64,000 bases of DNA from Lates calcarifer (taxonomy: Eukaryota; Chordata; Actinopteri; Centropomidae), in assembly GCF_001640805.2 (NCBI RefSeq), contig NC_066833.1, positions 15,748,813-15,812,812 of the forward strand. The letters run 5' to 3'. Positions 28,101 through 40,068 of this stretch are shown piece after piece. How positions within the stretch are numbered: position 1 is the stretch's first letter; each line of letters begins with the position of its first letter. The notes beneath the pieces were generated by a model. The model ran no database searches, was not told where the DNA came from, and was given only the letters and a program-made list of their open reading frames with translations. Made by a program: the position numbers and the translations under genes.

Positions 28101-29400
28101 TGAAAATATTGATTAATTAATGTGGAAACATTTAAATGATGCCGTTGACCCAGATGGTGCTAAGTCTAACAGCTTTATATACTATTGGGTATTTTACTAT
28201 ATACGATTACCTCATGTTGATAAGATTATAATTTGTTTCCCAATTGTAGCTAGTGACTAGCCCTTAGATAAATGTTGGGGAGTTCCACTGTAAAATGTAG
28301 AAATGTAGTTTAAAATGTGGTTTTAAAATGGTGATATGTGATGTCTCCTAACTCTGCAGCAGTCACATCTATTTTTTATTTTTCTACTTAATGTCAAAGT
28401 TACTTTTGTTTTGGAATGGGAAGGAGAAAATCGCTGATGGCTGAATGGACTGAAACATGTTATTATCACTGTGTAAATGAATAGTATTACTGTGAATTAC
28501 TGTCTCCCTGGAAACTGTGAGAAAGGAAAGATAATATCCAAATCATGTTAATTGTGCAATTATTAAACAGAGACAAAAAAACTTTGCTGTAGGCATCGGC
28601 AGAGTAATGAATTAACTTTTATAGTCTGCAGATTTGTTTTCGCTTGGCTTTAGTTGACTTTCTGTCACCTTTGTCCCATCCTGAGAACAGCAGTATCATT
28701 ACATGTGTTTTATAACCAAACAACTCTCCCATAGTTAAAGCAACAATAAAGTTACAGCAACAATAAACCTGGAGAGAAATCACACCCAAGTTTATCCTGA
28801 ACTCTTCGAACCTTGTGGATTCTGTTCTGAAAATAAATGTCCATTTATTCCACTCAAGTATTTGGTCATTAATTCTACTTTTGAATCATACTGACATGGA
28901 AAATGTATTTTGGAGTGAATCATTTTGCAATTATGTAAAACTTTAACCTTTAATCTTGGAAAATAGAGAATCTTCTGGGCAAATGAGTTTCAGACTATAT
29001 TAACAAATTCACTGTTATAATGTTTATTTGACTTTTGCATCAGCAAGTTTTGACCAACTGTAATCCTGACGTGTAGGTGTAACGTGATGTGTCCAATTTT
29101 CAATATGGAGATCCACTACTGTTTCTTGATCATCACTGTTATTTTGTCTCTTGATTATGTCTCAAGAAGATGTTTCATTCCATGTTTTAGGAGAATGTAT
29201 ACAATCTATACAGTGTATACATATGAATATAAATGCACAAGATGCATTTCCCATGATGTAGCCCTGACTATGATGTATGTATTGTAATGATTCTTTACAT
29301 TTCTAATTGCCACCTGTGTCATTTACCTTTGACCACCATACAGATGACTGCTTCATGGTTCCATCCTTCTTTTTAAGGACAGATTGCGCAGCACCATCAC
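25141..29400. other. Intergenic spacer between cckbr and pdzk1
   Basis: No exon of a recognisable family was found on either strand. Open frames around 25554-26084 and 26694-26978 lack supporting splice sites or familiar motifs. One dispersed repeat copy lies near 27757-27920. The two flanking genes are transcribed away from each other, so distal elements of either could lie here. Confidence 0.45.
27757..27925 (+). repeat. Dispersed fish repeat copy
   Basis: A 'gtgttggaaaataactaagc' start, with later AAGTA-rich text such as 'ctgtacttaagtac' and 'aaagtaaaagtttggagtac', is typical of a widespread teleost repeat. Related copies are at 13960 and 45421. Confidence 0.5.
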
Positions 29401-29466
29401 CTTCTGAGAAATTCCTTACACGAGACGCTGTTAAATAACTCATCCTTTAGGTTTACCTTTGGCCTG

Positions 29467-29614
29467 TCAAAGTCCCTGTAGAAAGGGAAAGGGGGAGGGG
29501 GGAAAGGAGAGTGGAGGAGAGGGAGGAGGACAGGTTAAAGCCACAGGAGATAACAGGTAGGTGGTGACAGGTGAGGTCCTCCTTTGGACTGGGTCACTGA
29601 GCAGAGACAAGCTG
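29467..29614 (+). promoter_or_regulatory. Proposed pdzk1 proximal promoter and non-coding first exon
   Basis: The pdzk1 start codon exon begins only 3 nt before its ATG, after a good acceptor (cag ends at 31467), so at least one upstream non-coding exon is required. The best candidate ends at 29614, where CTG is followed by GTGAGT. It is preceded by a purine-rich GGGGGA/GGAGG tract at 29486-29535. A CAAAGTCC at 29468-29475 matches the core of HNF4-type sites, which would suit an epithelial gene. The exon start is unknown; all of this is inference from position and consensus. Confidence 0.35.
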
Positions 29615-31470
29615 GTGAGTTTAATTTCAAAGACTCTATTACACTGGATATAATTTTACCTGTTTTATGATCTCATATCCTAAAATTATTTAAAATATAT
29701 AGTACAAATGTATTTAAGGTGCAATTTGAAATTGCTAAAATTATTCTACGTCACATATAGCAGTGGTTTCTAGAGTAGGAGTCAGGACCTGCACATGGAG
29801 TTGAAAGATAAACCTGAATCACTGGGACATGATAAACAGGAGAGGAAACAGAAAAAACGACAAATCATTTATCATATTTTTCAGACTTCCCTCTAAACAT
29901 TTCTATTTTTCCTGTAATAATTTTCCTTCTTTTAAAGGATCACACAAGCTAGAAAGTTAGGGAACATACAATATAAACTACTACTTCATGTAAATATAAT
30001 GGGTTTCATGTTTTAAGGGTGAGCTATGCTGCTTTTGTTAAAGACAAACTTTTATGAAAGCAATATGGTTCACTTAATGGTTCACTTGGTGTGTTTATGT
30101 TATCTTAAGTGTCTTGTAATTCTGATACCGGATCTATATATGATCTCTGAAGTGCTCTCATGGGTGGGTGCATTTTCACAAATTTGCATTGAGCAGCCGA
30201 GTGCTGTTCAAACTCAGAACTTTATTTTAAATTCTAATGCAGATTACAAAGACACATATGGCGTCATATGGAGTCAGCATTAGTCAGCTACATTTTGGCA
30301 CAAGCTGATACAGAACTCACTGTATATATATATTATACTCCCATGTTGTAGGAAAAAAAATATTTTTTTTAAATTCTGACTGTAAATCTTGTAAAAGAAA
30401 GAGCCTAATTATGTCCTAATGCAAGGATCACATGAAGGTGCAAGGCGATTGGAAATCAGTATCAATGGAAAGGTAATAACTACACACTGACTCCAAACCT
30501 CAAATTATTTGAATCTTGACTGAGCAATTTATATATTTTTCTATAAAAAAAATTAGTTGTTATGAATCAGTATGCAGGCATTATATTCATGGATATGTAC
30601 TTTTGTATATTGCTCAGTAATTAAAATGTTAATATACAAGTAATGCAGTGGATTACAATTATTTTTGCTATTGTTGTTTCTGCTTTGTCACCTGTTGATG
30701 GAGATTTGTAATGTACTTTTGAAATTACATATTAACTCTTAACACAGAGACAAAACTGGAAGATATGTATGACACTAACAGAAAATGCACACCAGAACAT
30801 GCACGCTACATTTATTCAGTCAGTCAAAAAGGCCCAAACACATCAGCACACACACAGATATTTCCCTTATGACCTTCTGATATGGAAATAACAGTCTAAT
30901 AAGAGGGTTAGAGTAACATGCCTTACCATTTAATTCAAAGTCCAAGCTGTCTTTTAAAGGAGAGTCATCACCACAGTCAGCTGTGCTTGTGATTAACCAT
31001 TAACTGCCACTGCAGCGCTGACACAGAAGATTAACTTCATCTGAAGATATCAGCACCTCTATGGCTCCCTTAGGTCCAGGGTTCTCTGTTATTCAATGAA
31101 TATGTTTAAAGGGTGACAGTGGTGACAGATCTTGAAGGTTATAAATAAGCCAGTAACTGCAGCTGCTCCTTCACTCAGGGGTTACATCAAGAAAACTGAA
31201 AAGCATTGCACTTATGTCAGTCTCTTGTTTATCTGTGTGCACAGCCTCAAAACACTAAGACATCTACACTCTACATATTTTCTGTATTCTATTCTGTATC
31301 TCTAAGATGATGTGAACTAATTTGGTAACATCTGGAGAAAAAGTTTATGACCCCTCAGAGCAAAACAATTTAACTTCAATAAAAAAGGCCTTGGGATTTA
31401 TGTCAGACATCAGAAGATATTATTGTGATTGTTGTGTGTGTGGTGTTAAAACTTTCCTCCTTGTCAGGAC

Positions 31471-34384
31471 ATGGCCGGGTACAAGCCCAAGGTAATTTCT
31501 CTAAACAAGAGGCCGGGTCAGACGTTTGGCTTCTATCTGAGGGTGGAGCATGGTGAGGAGGGCCACCTGATCCGCTGCCTGGAAATGGGAGGTCCTGCTG
31601 AGCTTGCTGGCATGAAAGATGGAGACCGCATCCTCAGGGTCAATGGAACATTTGTTGATGGACTGCCCCATTCAGAGGTGAGTACGATGGGGAATTACTG
31701 CAGTGCATTAATTAAATCAATAAATAAATCAATAACTCCTAGACAGATGGAATCATCCTGTGACAAGCATCTCGCCTCAGACCCTTTTTTGCTGACCCTG
31801 GAATAGGTGGTGGACCTGGTGAGAAACAGCGGAGCATCCGTTACGTTCCATATCCTGGATGAAGCTTCTTACAAACAAGCAAAAGCACAGGGAGTGAACC
31901 TGTCCAACCCTCAAAGTACGCCAATTGCCAACGGTGTGGCCAAACAGGCTCCAAAACCCAAACTCTGCTACTTGGTCAAGTCCAGCTCAGGCTATGGGTT
32001 TTCTGTTCGCTCAGTCAAAGGTGAGGTTGGGTTTGTAGAATCACAGCTTTGTTTAGAAAAACACAAATTATGACACAGAAATATATCTACCTCTGTGGAT
32101 AATGAAAGAGAAAAATCTGATGTTGGCAATTCGGATTATCTCCATGTTTTAATATTTTCTGTAACGTCCTCTTTAGGTGAGCAGGGTTTGTTCATGACAG
32201 AGGTGGTCCCAGGAGGTGCGGCTGACAGAGCTGGAGTCAAAACCAACGACCGTATATTGGAAGTCAATGGGGAGAACATAGAAGGCTCCACACATGACCA
32301 AGTAGTGGACAAGATTAAGCTGGCAGGTGGCAGCATTATGTTTCTTTTGGTTGATGAAGAAACAGACAGGTACTATCAGAACAAGCGGATGCAGATAGGA
32401 GCGTGGTTAGCCACAACTAAGTACCTCCCTCACAAGCCACGCATCATCAACATGACCAGAGCACCTGACGGATATGGCTTCCTGCTCAGAGAGGAGCCCA
32501 ACCAAACAGGCAAGGCCATAATCAATTTCATTAAAATTCATCTACAATCTACATAAAGGAGGCTTTTGACACTGTGTCCATTAACACCATGCAGGACATT
32601 TAATCAAGGACATAGACAGAGGCAGCGCAGCAGAAAGAGCAGGTCTGAAGGAAATGGACAGACTGTTCGCTGTGGATGGCGAGGAGGTGGAGGGCTGCCC
32701 CCATGAAGTGGTGGTGGATAGGATCAGGCAGAGTGGCAACAAATGCTGCCTCCTGGTGCTGGACAAAGATACGGATCAACAGTATAAGCTAGTGAGTAAG
32801 GATGCCTCTGTCAAACTTGAACACATCCAGCAGAATATCCACATAACATCCTGTCGTGTCCCTCACAGGGGAAGGTGTCTCCTATGCTTTTCTGGGAGGA
32901 GATGAAGGATTCCAACTCGCCACCCAGTTACACAGAGGCCATCAATCTACCTGCTGCTCCTGTCCGACCATCCACACGTTTTCAGGAGAGGGTAGAGCTC
33001 AAGCCTAAACTCTGTAAGATGGAGAAGACCTCAGCTGGATATGGCTTTCACCTTAACGGCATCCAAGGCGTGTGCGGACAGTACATCAAGGAGGTAAGAC
33101 TTAAAAGACCATCCAGTGTTTAACTGTTGGTTTTTCAGAGGGGTCAGACGCACTTTGTTTCAGGTGGTGAAAGGTGGAGCAGCTGACAGGGCGGGTCTGG
33201 AGGACGACGACATTGTGGTGGAGGTGAACGGGGTGAATGTGGAGCAGAGCACCCATGAGGAAGTGGTGGCAATTATCAGCAGTAGTGGCAACTCTCTGGA
33301 GATGCTTGTGGCTAAAAAGAGCGTCTATGACCAGCTCAAAGCTAAAGGAGTGACCATCACTCGCCTGCTGCTTGGGGAAACATCCTATGTTCAAGTCCAC
33401 ACTGCAGACACTTCAGACGACAGCAGGGAGGAGAGACATCATGAGGAGGCCAGACCTGAGACCCCAACTGAATCAGCAAGAGAGAGGGTAAGTGGGGCTT
33501 AAATGTTCACACGTAACGTTTTTGACCAGGCGAGTCAGTGAGATGGGAATGTCAGGTTGCTTGTCTGTTCAACACTTGGAGATGTTGTTCAGACATCCAT
33601 AGTGTCCAGAGGATGAATCTCAGTCCCCTGACCTTAGCACCACCAGCAGGTCAAAGTTCTCACTTATCCAGTGAAATATCTCAACATCTTTCACATTAAC
33701 TTGTACAAAATTTTGTACAGACATTTACGGTTCCCCAGTAATGCATCCCTCTAGCTTTGGTGATCCACTGGCCTTTCTTCTAGTGCCGCCATGAGGCTGA
33801 CATTTGTGGTTTTGAGAAATTTGCCACCAACTATTGGGTGGACAGCCATGAAATTTGGTTCAGACATTCATGTTCCCCTCACAATGAACTGTAACAACTT
33901 TACAGATCCTCTGGCTTTTCTTCTACCAACCTCCATCATCAAACATAAATTTTAATTTGTTCAGTACTTTAGTTTATGTTGCTGTCATTATCATCAGTCT
34001 TGGCTGTACTTTGCTTAACGTGAGTTAGCTAATGTTGGTATGCTAACATGCTGAACTAAGATGGTAAAGATAAGATAATCCTTTATTAGTCCCACAGTCT
34101 GGAAATTTACAACATGAATATGGTAACATCCGCATGTTGGCATGCTGACATTAGCATTTAACTCAAAGCAGTATACTGTGCCCAAGTTCAGCCTCACAGA
34201 GCCACTAGCATTGGAGACTCTTTACTAAGGGCTTGAACACGATCACATCAGTACCTTTTCAACTAAAAGCTGATCTAGAAAAATGTGTAAAGGTTTAAAT
34301 AATTGTGATTTTATTGTCTCTCTCTTTTAGACCTCATCTGTGTCATCATCTTCATCTCAAGAGAGTATGGATGAGAGACTCTGA
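31471..34384 (+). CDS. pdzk1: PDZK1 / NHERF3, four-PDZ scaffold protein, complete
   Basis: This is a cytoplasmic scaffold that gathers transporters and receptors at apical epithelial membranes through their C-terminal PDZ ligands. Coding exons are 31471-31677, 31807-32020, 32177-32509, 32595-32791, 32869-33093, 33164-33487 and 34331-34384. They total 1554 nt, giving 517 aa (human PDZK1 has 519). Four PDZ domains lie at about residues 6-87, 120-201, 227-308 and 362-442. Each has a glycine-phenylalanine carboxylate-loop motif (TFGF, GYGF, GYGF, GYGF) and a downstream GGAADRAG- or [12 protein letters not shown] helix-B motif in domains 2-4. The linker after PDZ3 contains PPSY, and the tail is serine- and glutamate-rich and ends ERL. 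All junctions agree in phase, but the intron after 32509 starts with GC, not GT. The ATG follows an acceptor directly, so the 5' UTR is split. The gene is convergent with gpr89. Confidence 0.95.
33590..34225 (+). repeat. Dispersed percomorph repeat in the last pdzk1 intron, with nested insertion
   Basis: The 843-bp intron 33488-34330 is mostly one interspersed repeat. It contains a segment on 'accagcaggtcaaagttctc', 'gacagccatgaaatttggtt', 'tagctaatgttggtatgcta' and 'ctcacagagccactagcatt'. This order is familiar from many spiny-rayed fish genomes. A separate short element, 'agataatcctttattagtcc', interrupts it at about 34069-34118. Confidence 0.65.
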
Positions 34385-34890
34385 GAAGCCACCTTAAGGA
34401 CATGTTTCCAGATTTGGCCTTTGTCAATTTAATGTTGATCCAGTGTTTTGTTTTTTGTTCTTAATTCAGCTCTGTGGACTTCACTTCTTCCAATTTAGAT
34501 CACAGAAGAGACGAAGAGAAAAAAACAGAACAAGGACAGATAAAACTCAAAATTTGCTGTCATATTTTTACTGTAACTTTGAATCATGTGAGAATAGCTG
34601 CACCAGCTGTCTGAAGGGGCTGAGAACACAAACATGCTCCTGAAAACAGTAGATCTACTTGTTGATGAGTCTGTGAAACTATCAGAGGAATGCCTTCCTA
34701 TGTCTGAGATTACCAATGTTACCAAAGTGAAGATTAAAAACTAAAGCATAGAGCCTTTAAACTAACACTATCAATGCTGCCAGTAAACAGTGTGGCCTTT
34801 CATATATATATATTTTCTCTATGAAAAAGCTGCTGCCTTTATTTAATGTTCTGAGATGAAAGTAAATCTGTGACAGTTTCCACAAATGCA

Positions 34891-34896
34891 AATAAA
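34891..34896 (+). terminator. Poly(A) signal of pdzk1
   Basis: A canonical AATAAA lies 507 nt after the pdzk1 stop codon, in an AT-rich 3' UTR. The first minus-strand AATAAA seen beyond the gpr89 stop is at 34838-34843, inside this 3' UTR, so the convergent transcripts may overlap. Confidence 0.55.
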
Positions 34897-35438
34897 TGAA
34901 CACATACCATCTGAATTAAGCTTATTTTATGTGTATCTGTTTTTGTTCCCAATGAAATAACAGCTGCTTCAGGGTGGAAATCATAAGTGACATTGTGATA
35001 TTTTTTTCATATAATCCATTTACACCTCAGTGAGTGAAGCAGTGATGTGCTGTGAAGAGAACAGCTCCAGTGTCTTAAGACAGACTAAATGAAAAAGAAC
35101 ATTTTGGCCAATAGAATGAAACTTTAAGAGCACAGAGAACAAAGTGTTTACATTTGCATTTGCAAAATTAAATTCTTAATAGAGTTGTTGCTCTTAAAAA
35201 TACTTTTTAATTCAAAGAGAGCACACTTTCAAAGCTGTTCCTTGATGTGCTCCATTAGTTCCCCATCACTTGCAACAAACAATCGTCCATTCCTGATTCA
35301 GGAACAGGCAGCCCAGATAATTATGTCCACCATGTAAAAAAAAAAAAAAGATTTCTGGATATCCCTAAATTCCAGATTAAAAGTCACCCTGCACCCTCAG
35401 GAGTCACATTAAAGAAAAAGGAGATATTCTGCAGGGGA

Positions 35439-38400
35439 TCAGAGGGCCATGTGTTTCTCTGGTGCCTGCTTGTGGGCGAGATAAAGAAAGAGGATGCTGG
35501 ACAGGGCGCTGACCAGGAAGATGACGTCGAACCAGCGGTGGTAGAAGTTGAACTGTAGCTCTCCCAGAACCTCGGTCACAATGGAGCGATACTCCAGTGG
35601 CATACTCATGCGCATAAGCAGTACAGATGATACAAAATACATCCCCTATAAGAGTAAAACAAACAGAGAAGCTTCTGATTTATCTGTTGTTTGTAGGCTG
35701 TGTTCTGTTATGAGACAACTACAAAGCAAACACACTCACCATGATCTGAGCGAGGACGAGCACGATGACATTGGAAGACTTGCTGCTCGATATTGCACAG
35801 AAAAACTAAAAATGATTAAAAGATTAAATGTTTTTTAAAAGAATCTCACAGATTTATCATCCTCGAGATCTGTACTCATTTCAACATGTATTATGTGACA
35901 ATTTTACCTTGGTGAGGGTGATGAGTAAGCCACGTATGGAAGTAACAATTATTATTCCCACCAAGATGAAAGAGATGTGTTGAGACCAAAACTTTACCTG
36001 TGACAGGAAGAAAGAGAACAAAAGCATTCAAAAAGCGAAGCAATGGAGAAAGAAATTAGAGTAGGATGGCAGCTTTGATTTTGCATTCATCGTTTATTCA
36101 TTCATTTAAATGTAATGCCACGCTCTGCCTGTGTTAGTGGTGAGATTTCAATCAAATCATTTTTCTATGTGGGAAAAGATTAAAAGCGATCATGACCAAA
36201 TTCACTGCAGAGAAAGCAGGAAGAAAGATAATAATGGGCTGACAATTATCAGGATGTCATGCTCTAAGACACGTGACTCAGCTTCTGCAGGTGCGTGTGT
36301 GTATGTGTATATCTTACATCAAACTGGATACCCAGGTAGTTCACTGTAATTTCAATACCCCTCGTCACTGGATCCGTCTTCCCAACTCGGTCAAACACAA
36401 TGTTTATAGTCGCCTATGATAGACAAGGTAGGGATTTTCAAAATAAATCCAACACATCAAAAAGTGATTATGTATCTTTGGTAAGAACCAAACCACTAAC
36501 AGTATTTATATATGAGTGTGAGAGAAGGACACATTGCTAGAAAACAAGTGTGAATGTTCTCACCATGAAGATTTTCCAAACACAATAGATGGAAAAGAAG
36601 TAGCCAAGGAAGTTGAAGTATTTCCCCTGGAATGTCTTTGAGTATTCAATTCGCTCCTAAAGATAAGAAAAGGTGGTGGTAAGGCATTAGCAAATCATTT
36701 ATCTTATCTACTGAAGTGGGGTAATTAAAATGGGCAATGTATGTAAAGATAAATGTGTCTGTAATGGCAGTGGTAGGCTAATGGTTCTTAGTCCTGGCTG
36801 AAGTTTAAACTATGTAATCTGAATAATTTGGGTGAAATATAAATGATATACTTAAAAGACCTTGTAACATGGTTTGTATGAACCATGTGATTTGCCAAGA
36901 ACAGACCTGACAGCATCCTATCAAAAATTTTATGAACATCTTCTTTTATTATCCTTTATCAGGTCCTGTGATGTAAGATTTCATGTGACAATACAGTGTA
37001 GGGCGGTAACAAATGTGGTTCAAATTACAACAGGGAAAATCTTGAGCATTTTAAACAGAAATTGATATGTATTACAGATGTTGTAGCTTAGGCACATGCA
37101 TAGGCAGGCAGAAACTCAATCAAAGTATCAGAACAATAGAGAATTGACTTTGCAGCTCAGTGGAACTTTTTTAACTCACTGTTTTGGTTTTATAGGGTCT
37201 AAGTCACTCTAATTAACCCCTATAGAAAGCCATTTTCAGAAAAGAAGCTGTGATTAGGTGACCAAACCAGAGTGAAGTGTACATATGTCAGTTATGTTCC
37301 CTTCACTTTCTCTCCTGTGACACGTGCTTTTATCCAGCTCAGCTTATCTTTGACTGGGTTAGGCCTCTCTCAGCAGCACTGTAACTAATCAACTGAGGGG
37401 GTGGGGGAGGGACAAACTACAAACACAAACAGATGTTCACAACAACTGAATGGGGATGTTCAGAGCATGAACGGAGTGTGCTTCTGTATGTGTAGGTATG
37501 TGACAGCACAATACATTACCTTGGTGGCTTGTAGGTCCACAGTCTCCAGAAAGAGTTGTCGACTCAGCTCCTCCAGAGCATCGACTTCCTGCTGGATCAG
37601 AGAGAGGTCTGGAGGACAAGGCAGTCAAGGCTGACATCTACTACACATACTACAGACTAGTAGAACACAGTTATCTAGTATCAAAAATCAATTACAGACC
37701 TTCTGCCATCATACTGATTTTAATTTAAAGGATACTTTCACTGCCTGTTTGGGTAGAGGTAACGCTCTTGATCATGCCCCAAAATCCCGTCTGTTTGTTC
37801 TGGTCTTCCCCACGCTGGTACATTTGCCTCCGTGTCATGGCAATTCTACACACACACACACACACACATAGGACAAACACTCTGCACACTGTGGCGGGAC
37901 AATGATTTGTTTCAGTCATTCCCTTTAATATTTTTTTTCTGTGCTCACCGTTTCTTCTTGCTGACAATCATGTCCATAGTTTGGAGCAGCCGTCTCTCCA
38001 GAGCAAGGATGTCACTGTCTGTTACATTTCTGTGAGCATAACAGAAGCAAGGGACACAAAAGCAACAGGAGCTTGTGTTTAAGAACGGCCATGATGTGTA
38101 GGCAGGTTCAGATTAACAGTCTGTGTGATAGAGATAGTGTGCTGGGTGTAGTGAGAAAATACACAGCAGAGCTTACCTGAGGAAATAGGACATGTACGTG
38201 TAGGGACAGTTGACAGCACCAAACCCAGACAGCAGAGCCATGAGAGTGACTCCAATCACACCAACACGACTGATGAGCTGCTCAATAGACAGAATGCCTA
38301 AACAAAAGACAACAACAGACTGAAAACAGCAGCATCAGTGTTTCACTTTCAACACTCTTTGCAGATAAAGGACTGTCACATTATGAGAACTAAGACATCT

Positions 38401-40068
38401 CTAAATTATCACATGCACAATGTTTCAAATATACAGTGAATGACAGACAGGAGAAGGATGCATATTTACCATGTTTTGGACTGAGGATGGGAAATGGATC
38501 TCCCAACTTCCAGAAGAAATACATGAAGGTAAACCACACCATACAGGCAAAAAGAAGCCTCTGTCTCTGCACTACACAGAAACACATTAAGCATGTGTAT
38601 GCGTGAAATGATATCTTTCCAACAGAATAAGATATTTTTTGTTAAAATATTTTATGGCTGTTTTTTATGGCTATTTAACTGGCTGTACTCACGCAGGCGT
38701 ATGTTGCTGACAACAAAGTAACCAATGTAGAAAGGCACCACAAAGATTAGGACCAGCAGTATCACGTAGAGATTTAGTTTCCAGTGGAAATACCGGGAAC
38801 TGTGGCAAAAACATGAGGAGTAAAATTCTTCATCAGACATAAGGAGCAATAAAACACATTTGTATCTAATAGAGAGTTTTCTTACCTGCTACTTAAGGCA
38901 CCCAGAATCTCAAAGATGATGAGCTCAAACATGGTACATGAAAAAGCAAAGGTGACAGAGAAAACCACCTGGACGACGTACTGTCGCACCTGTCAACAAA
39001 TACATTAACAGAACATTGAGCATCGGGCTAATGCAAGCTTCCAGCTTAACTTATGTGCACTAGTGTGTATTTATCGAAATAATTATTACAGCGTGCCTGG
39101 GCCAGTGGTCTACACATTTATCCTCATGTGGAAATAAATGGCTTGGAATTACACATTACCTCATAGTCTTTGAAAAGCTGCCGCATAAAGAATAACCAAC
39201 CAAATCCAAAGAACAGCACCTGCCATGGATAAAATGGGAAATATATGGAAGAAGAAGAGGAGAATATTCAAGTGTCATGTTTTTCAATTAAGCAATGCCT
39301 GTTACAAAAAATAAAATTTTCCTCTCTGTTTTTCCACCATGCTCCCAAGGGTACAGTAGTGTGCCAAAATTGAACCATTTCAGATGTTTAAATTCTTAAC
39401 CATCATTTTTATATCATCACAGAGAAATCTCACTGGTCCAATATTCAACTCTGCAGCACGACATACAGCCAGAGTCATAAAGAACTATCTTCAGCAACAG
39501 CTTAGAGTCAGTCTACTGGCCAAAAACTGTCTGAACTGGTGCGGGTTTACAGACAAAGGGTGGTGACACCAAATACCAATTTGACTGAGTTGTATTATTA
39601 TTATTATTTTGCACTCTGTACGAAGTTAAATGACAGCAAACTATTACATTATTACAGACAGTATCTTCACTGTACTTTTAGTACCTGAAACTTTTGCACA
39701 GTACTGGTCAAGCTTGTCGTCCACATTTAGCCACAATTCGTGAATTGTGAACTGAATGCATTTTATAGCAAAGCAATGAAAAGTTGCATACAGCTTACTC
39801 CACACAGATTGTTGCTGTGCTTATTGGTTAAATAGTTTTAAAATGGCGAGTCGTTAATGAGAAATGACCAAACAAATTAACAACCTTCTGCAAAACGGAT
39901 AACTGTGTACGGTCCGCAGCTAGCTAGATAACATTAAATAAAATGTTTGCTCACGACATGCTCTGGATGTTCTTGTTGTTGAAATTTAGGTCACATGTTT
40001 TTGTAAATTTACGAACACAACATTACCTGTGAGGTGAACATGATAACTGAATCCACCAGGAACGACAT
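35439..40068 (-). CDS. gpr89: GPR89 / Golgi pH regulator (GPHR), complete, 14 exons
   Basis: This is a multi-pass Golgi anion channel needed for luminal acidification; the family also includes plant GTG proteins. Coding exons on the minus strand are 40068-40027, 39219-39160, 38989-38886, 38799-38693, 38571-38470, 38297-38177, 38029-37949, 37845-37736, 37608-37520, 36656-36564, 36413-36318, 35997-35908, 35805-35740 and 35645-35439. They total 1368 nt, giving 455 aa, the same length as human GPR89. All introns are GT-AG and every phase agrees. Recognisable segments include MSFLVDS at the start, [16 protein letters not shown] in the N-terminal membrane half, the conserved [16 protein letters not shown] loop, a central basic and glutamine-rich cytosolic stretch ([13 protein letters not shown]), and the C-terminal ABA_GPCR-type half ending [15 protein letters not shown]. 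Its start lies about 1.2 kb from the oppositely transcribed CD200-like gene. Some genomes carry two near-identical human-style copies; only one is seen here. Confidence 0.96.
37848..37869. repeat. (CA)n microsatellite at a gpr89 splice acceptor
   Basis: On the minus strand this is a (TG)n run ending in TAG exactly at the start of the gpr89 exon 37845-37736. It therefore serves as the pyrimidine-containing tract of that acceptor. Confidence 0.85.
39354..39706 (+). mobile_element. Internally deleted Tc1/mariner-like DNA transposon in gpr89 intron 1
   Basis: The left end 'cagtagtgtgccaaaattga' and the right end 'acttttgcacagtactg' are imperfect terminal inverted repeats. A TA precedes the left end, as expected for Tc1/mariner target sites; the right-hand TA is altered. 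The interior keeps short traces of a transposase 3' region, for example 'catacagccagagtcataaa' and 'aaagggtggtgacaccaaat', both familiar from vertebrate Tc1-like elements. At about 350 bp it lacks most of the transposase and is a dead, non-autonomous copy. Confidence 0.65.

Noticed and set aside
33124..33163. Alternative acceptor TTTTTCAG near 33138 in pdzk1
   Set aside because: The acceptor ending at 33163 joins PDZ4 exactly in phase with the conserved [11 protein letters not shown] start; the earlier site would add residues not seen in the family.
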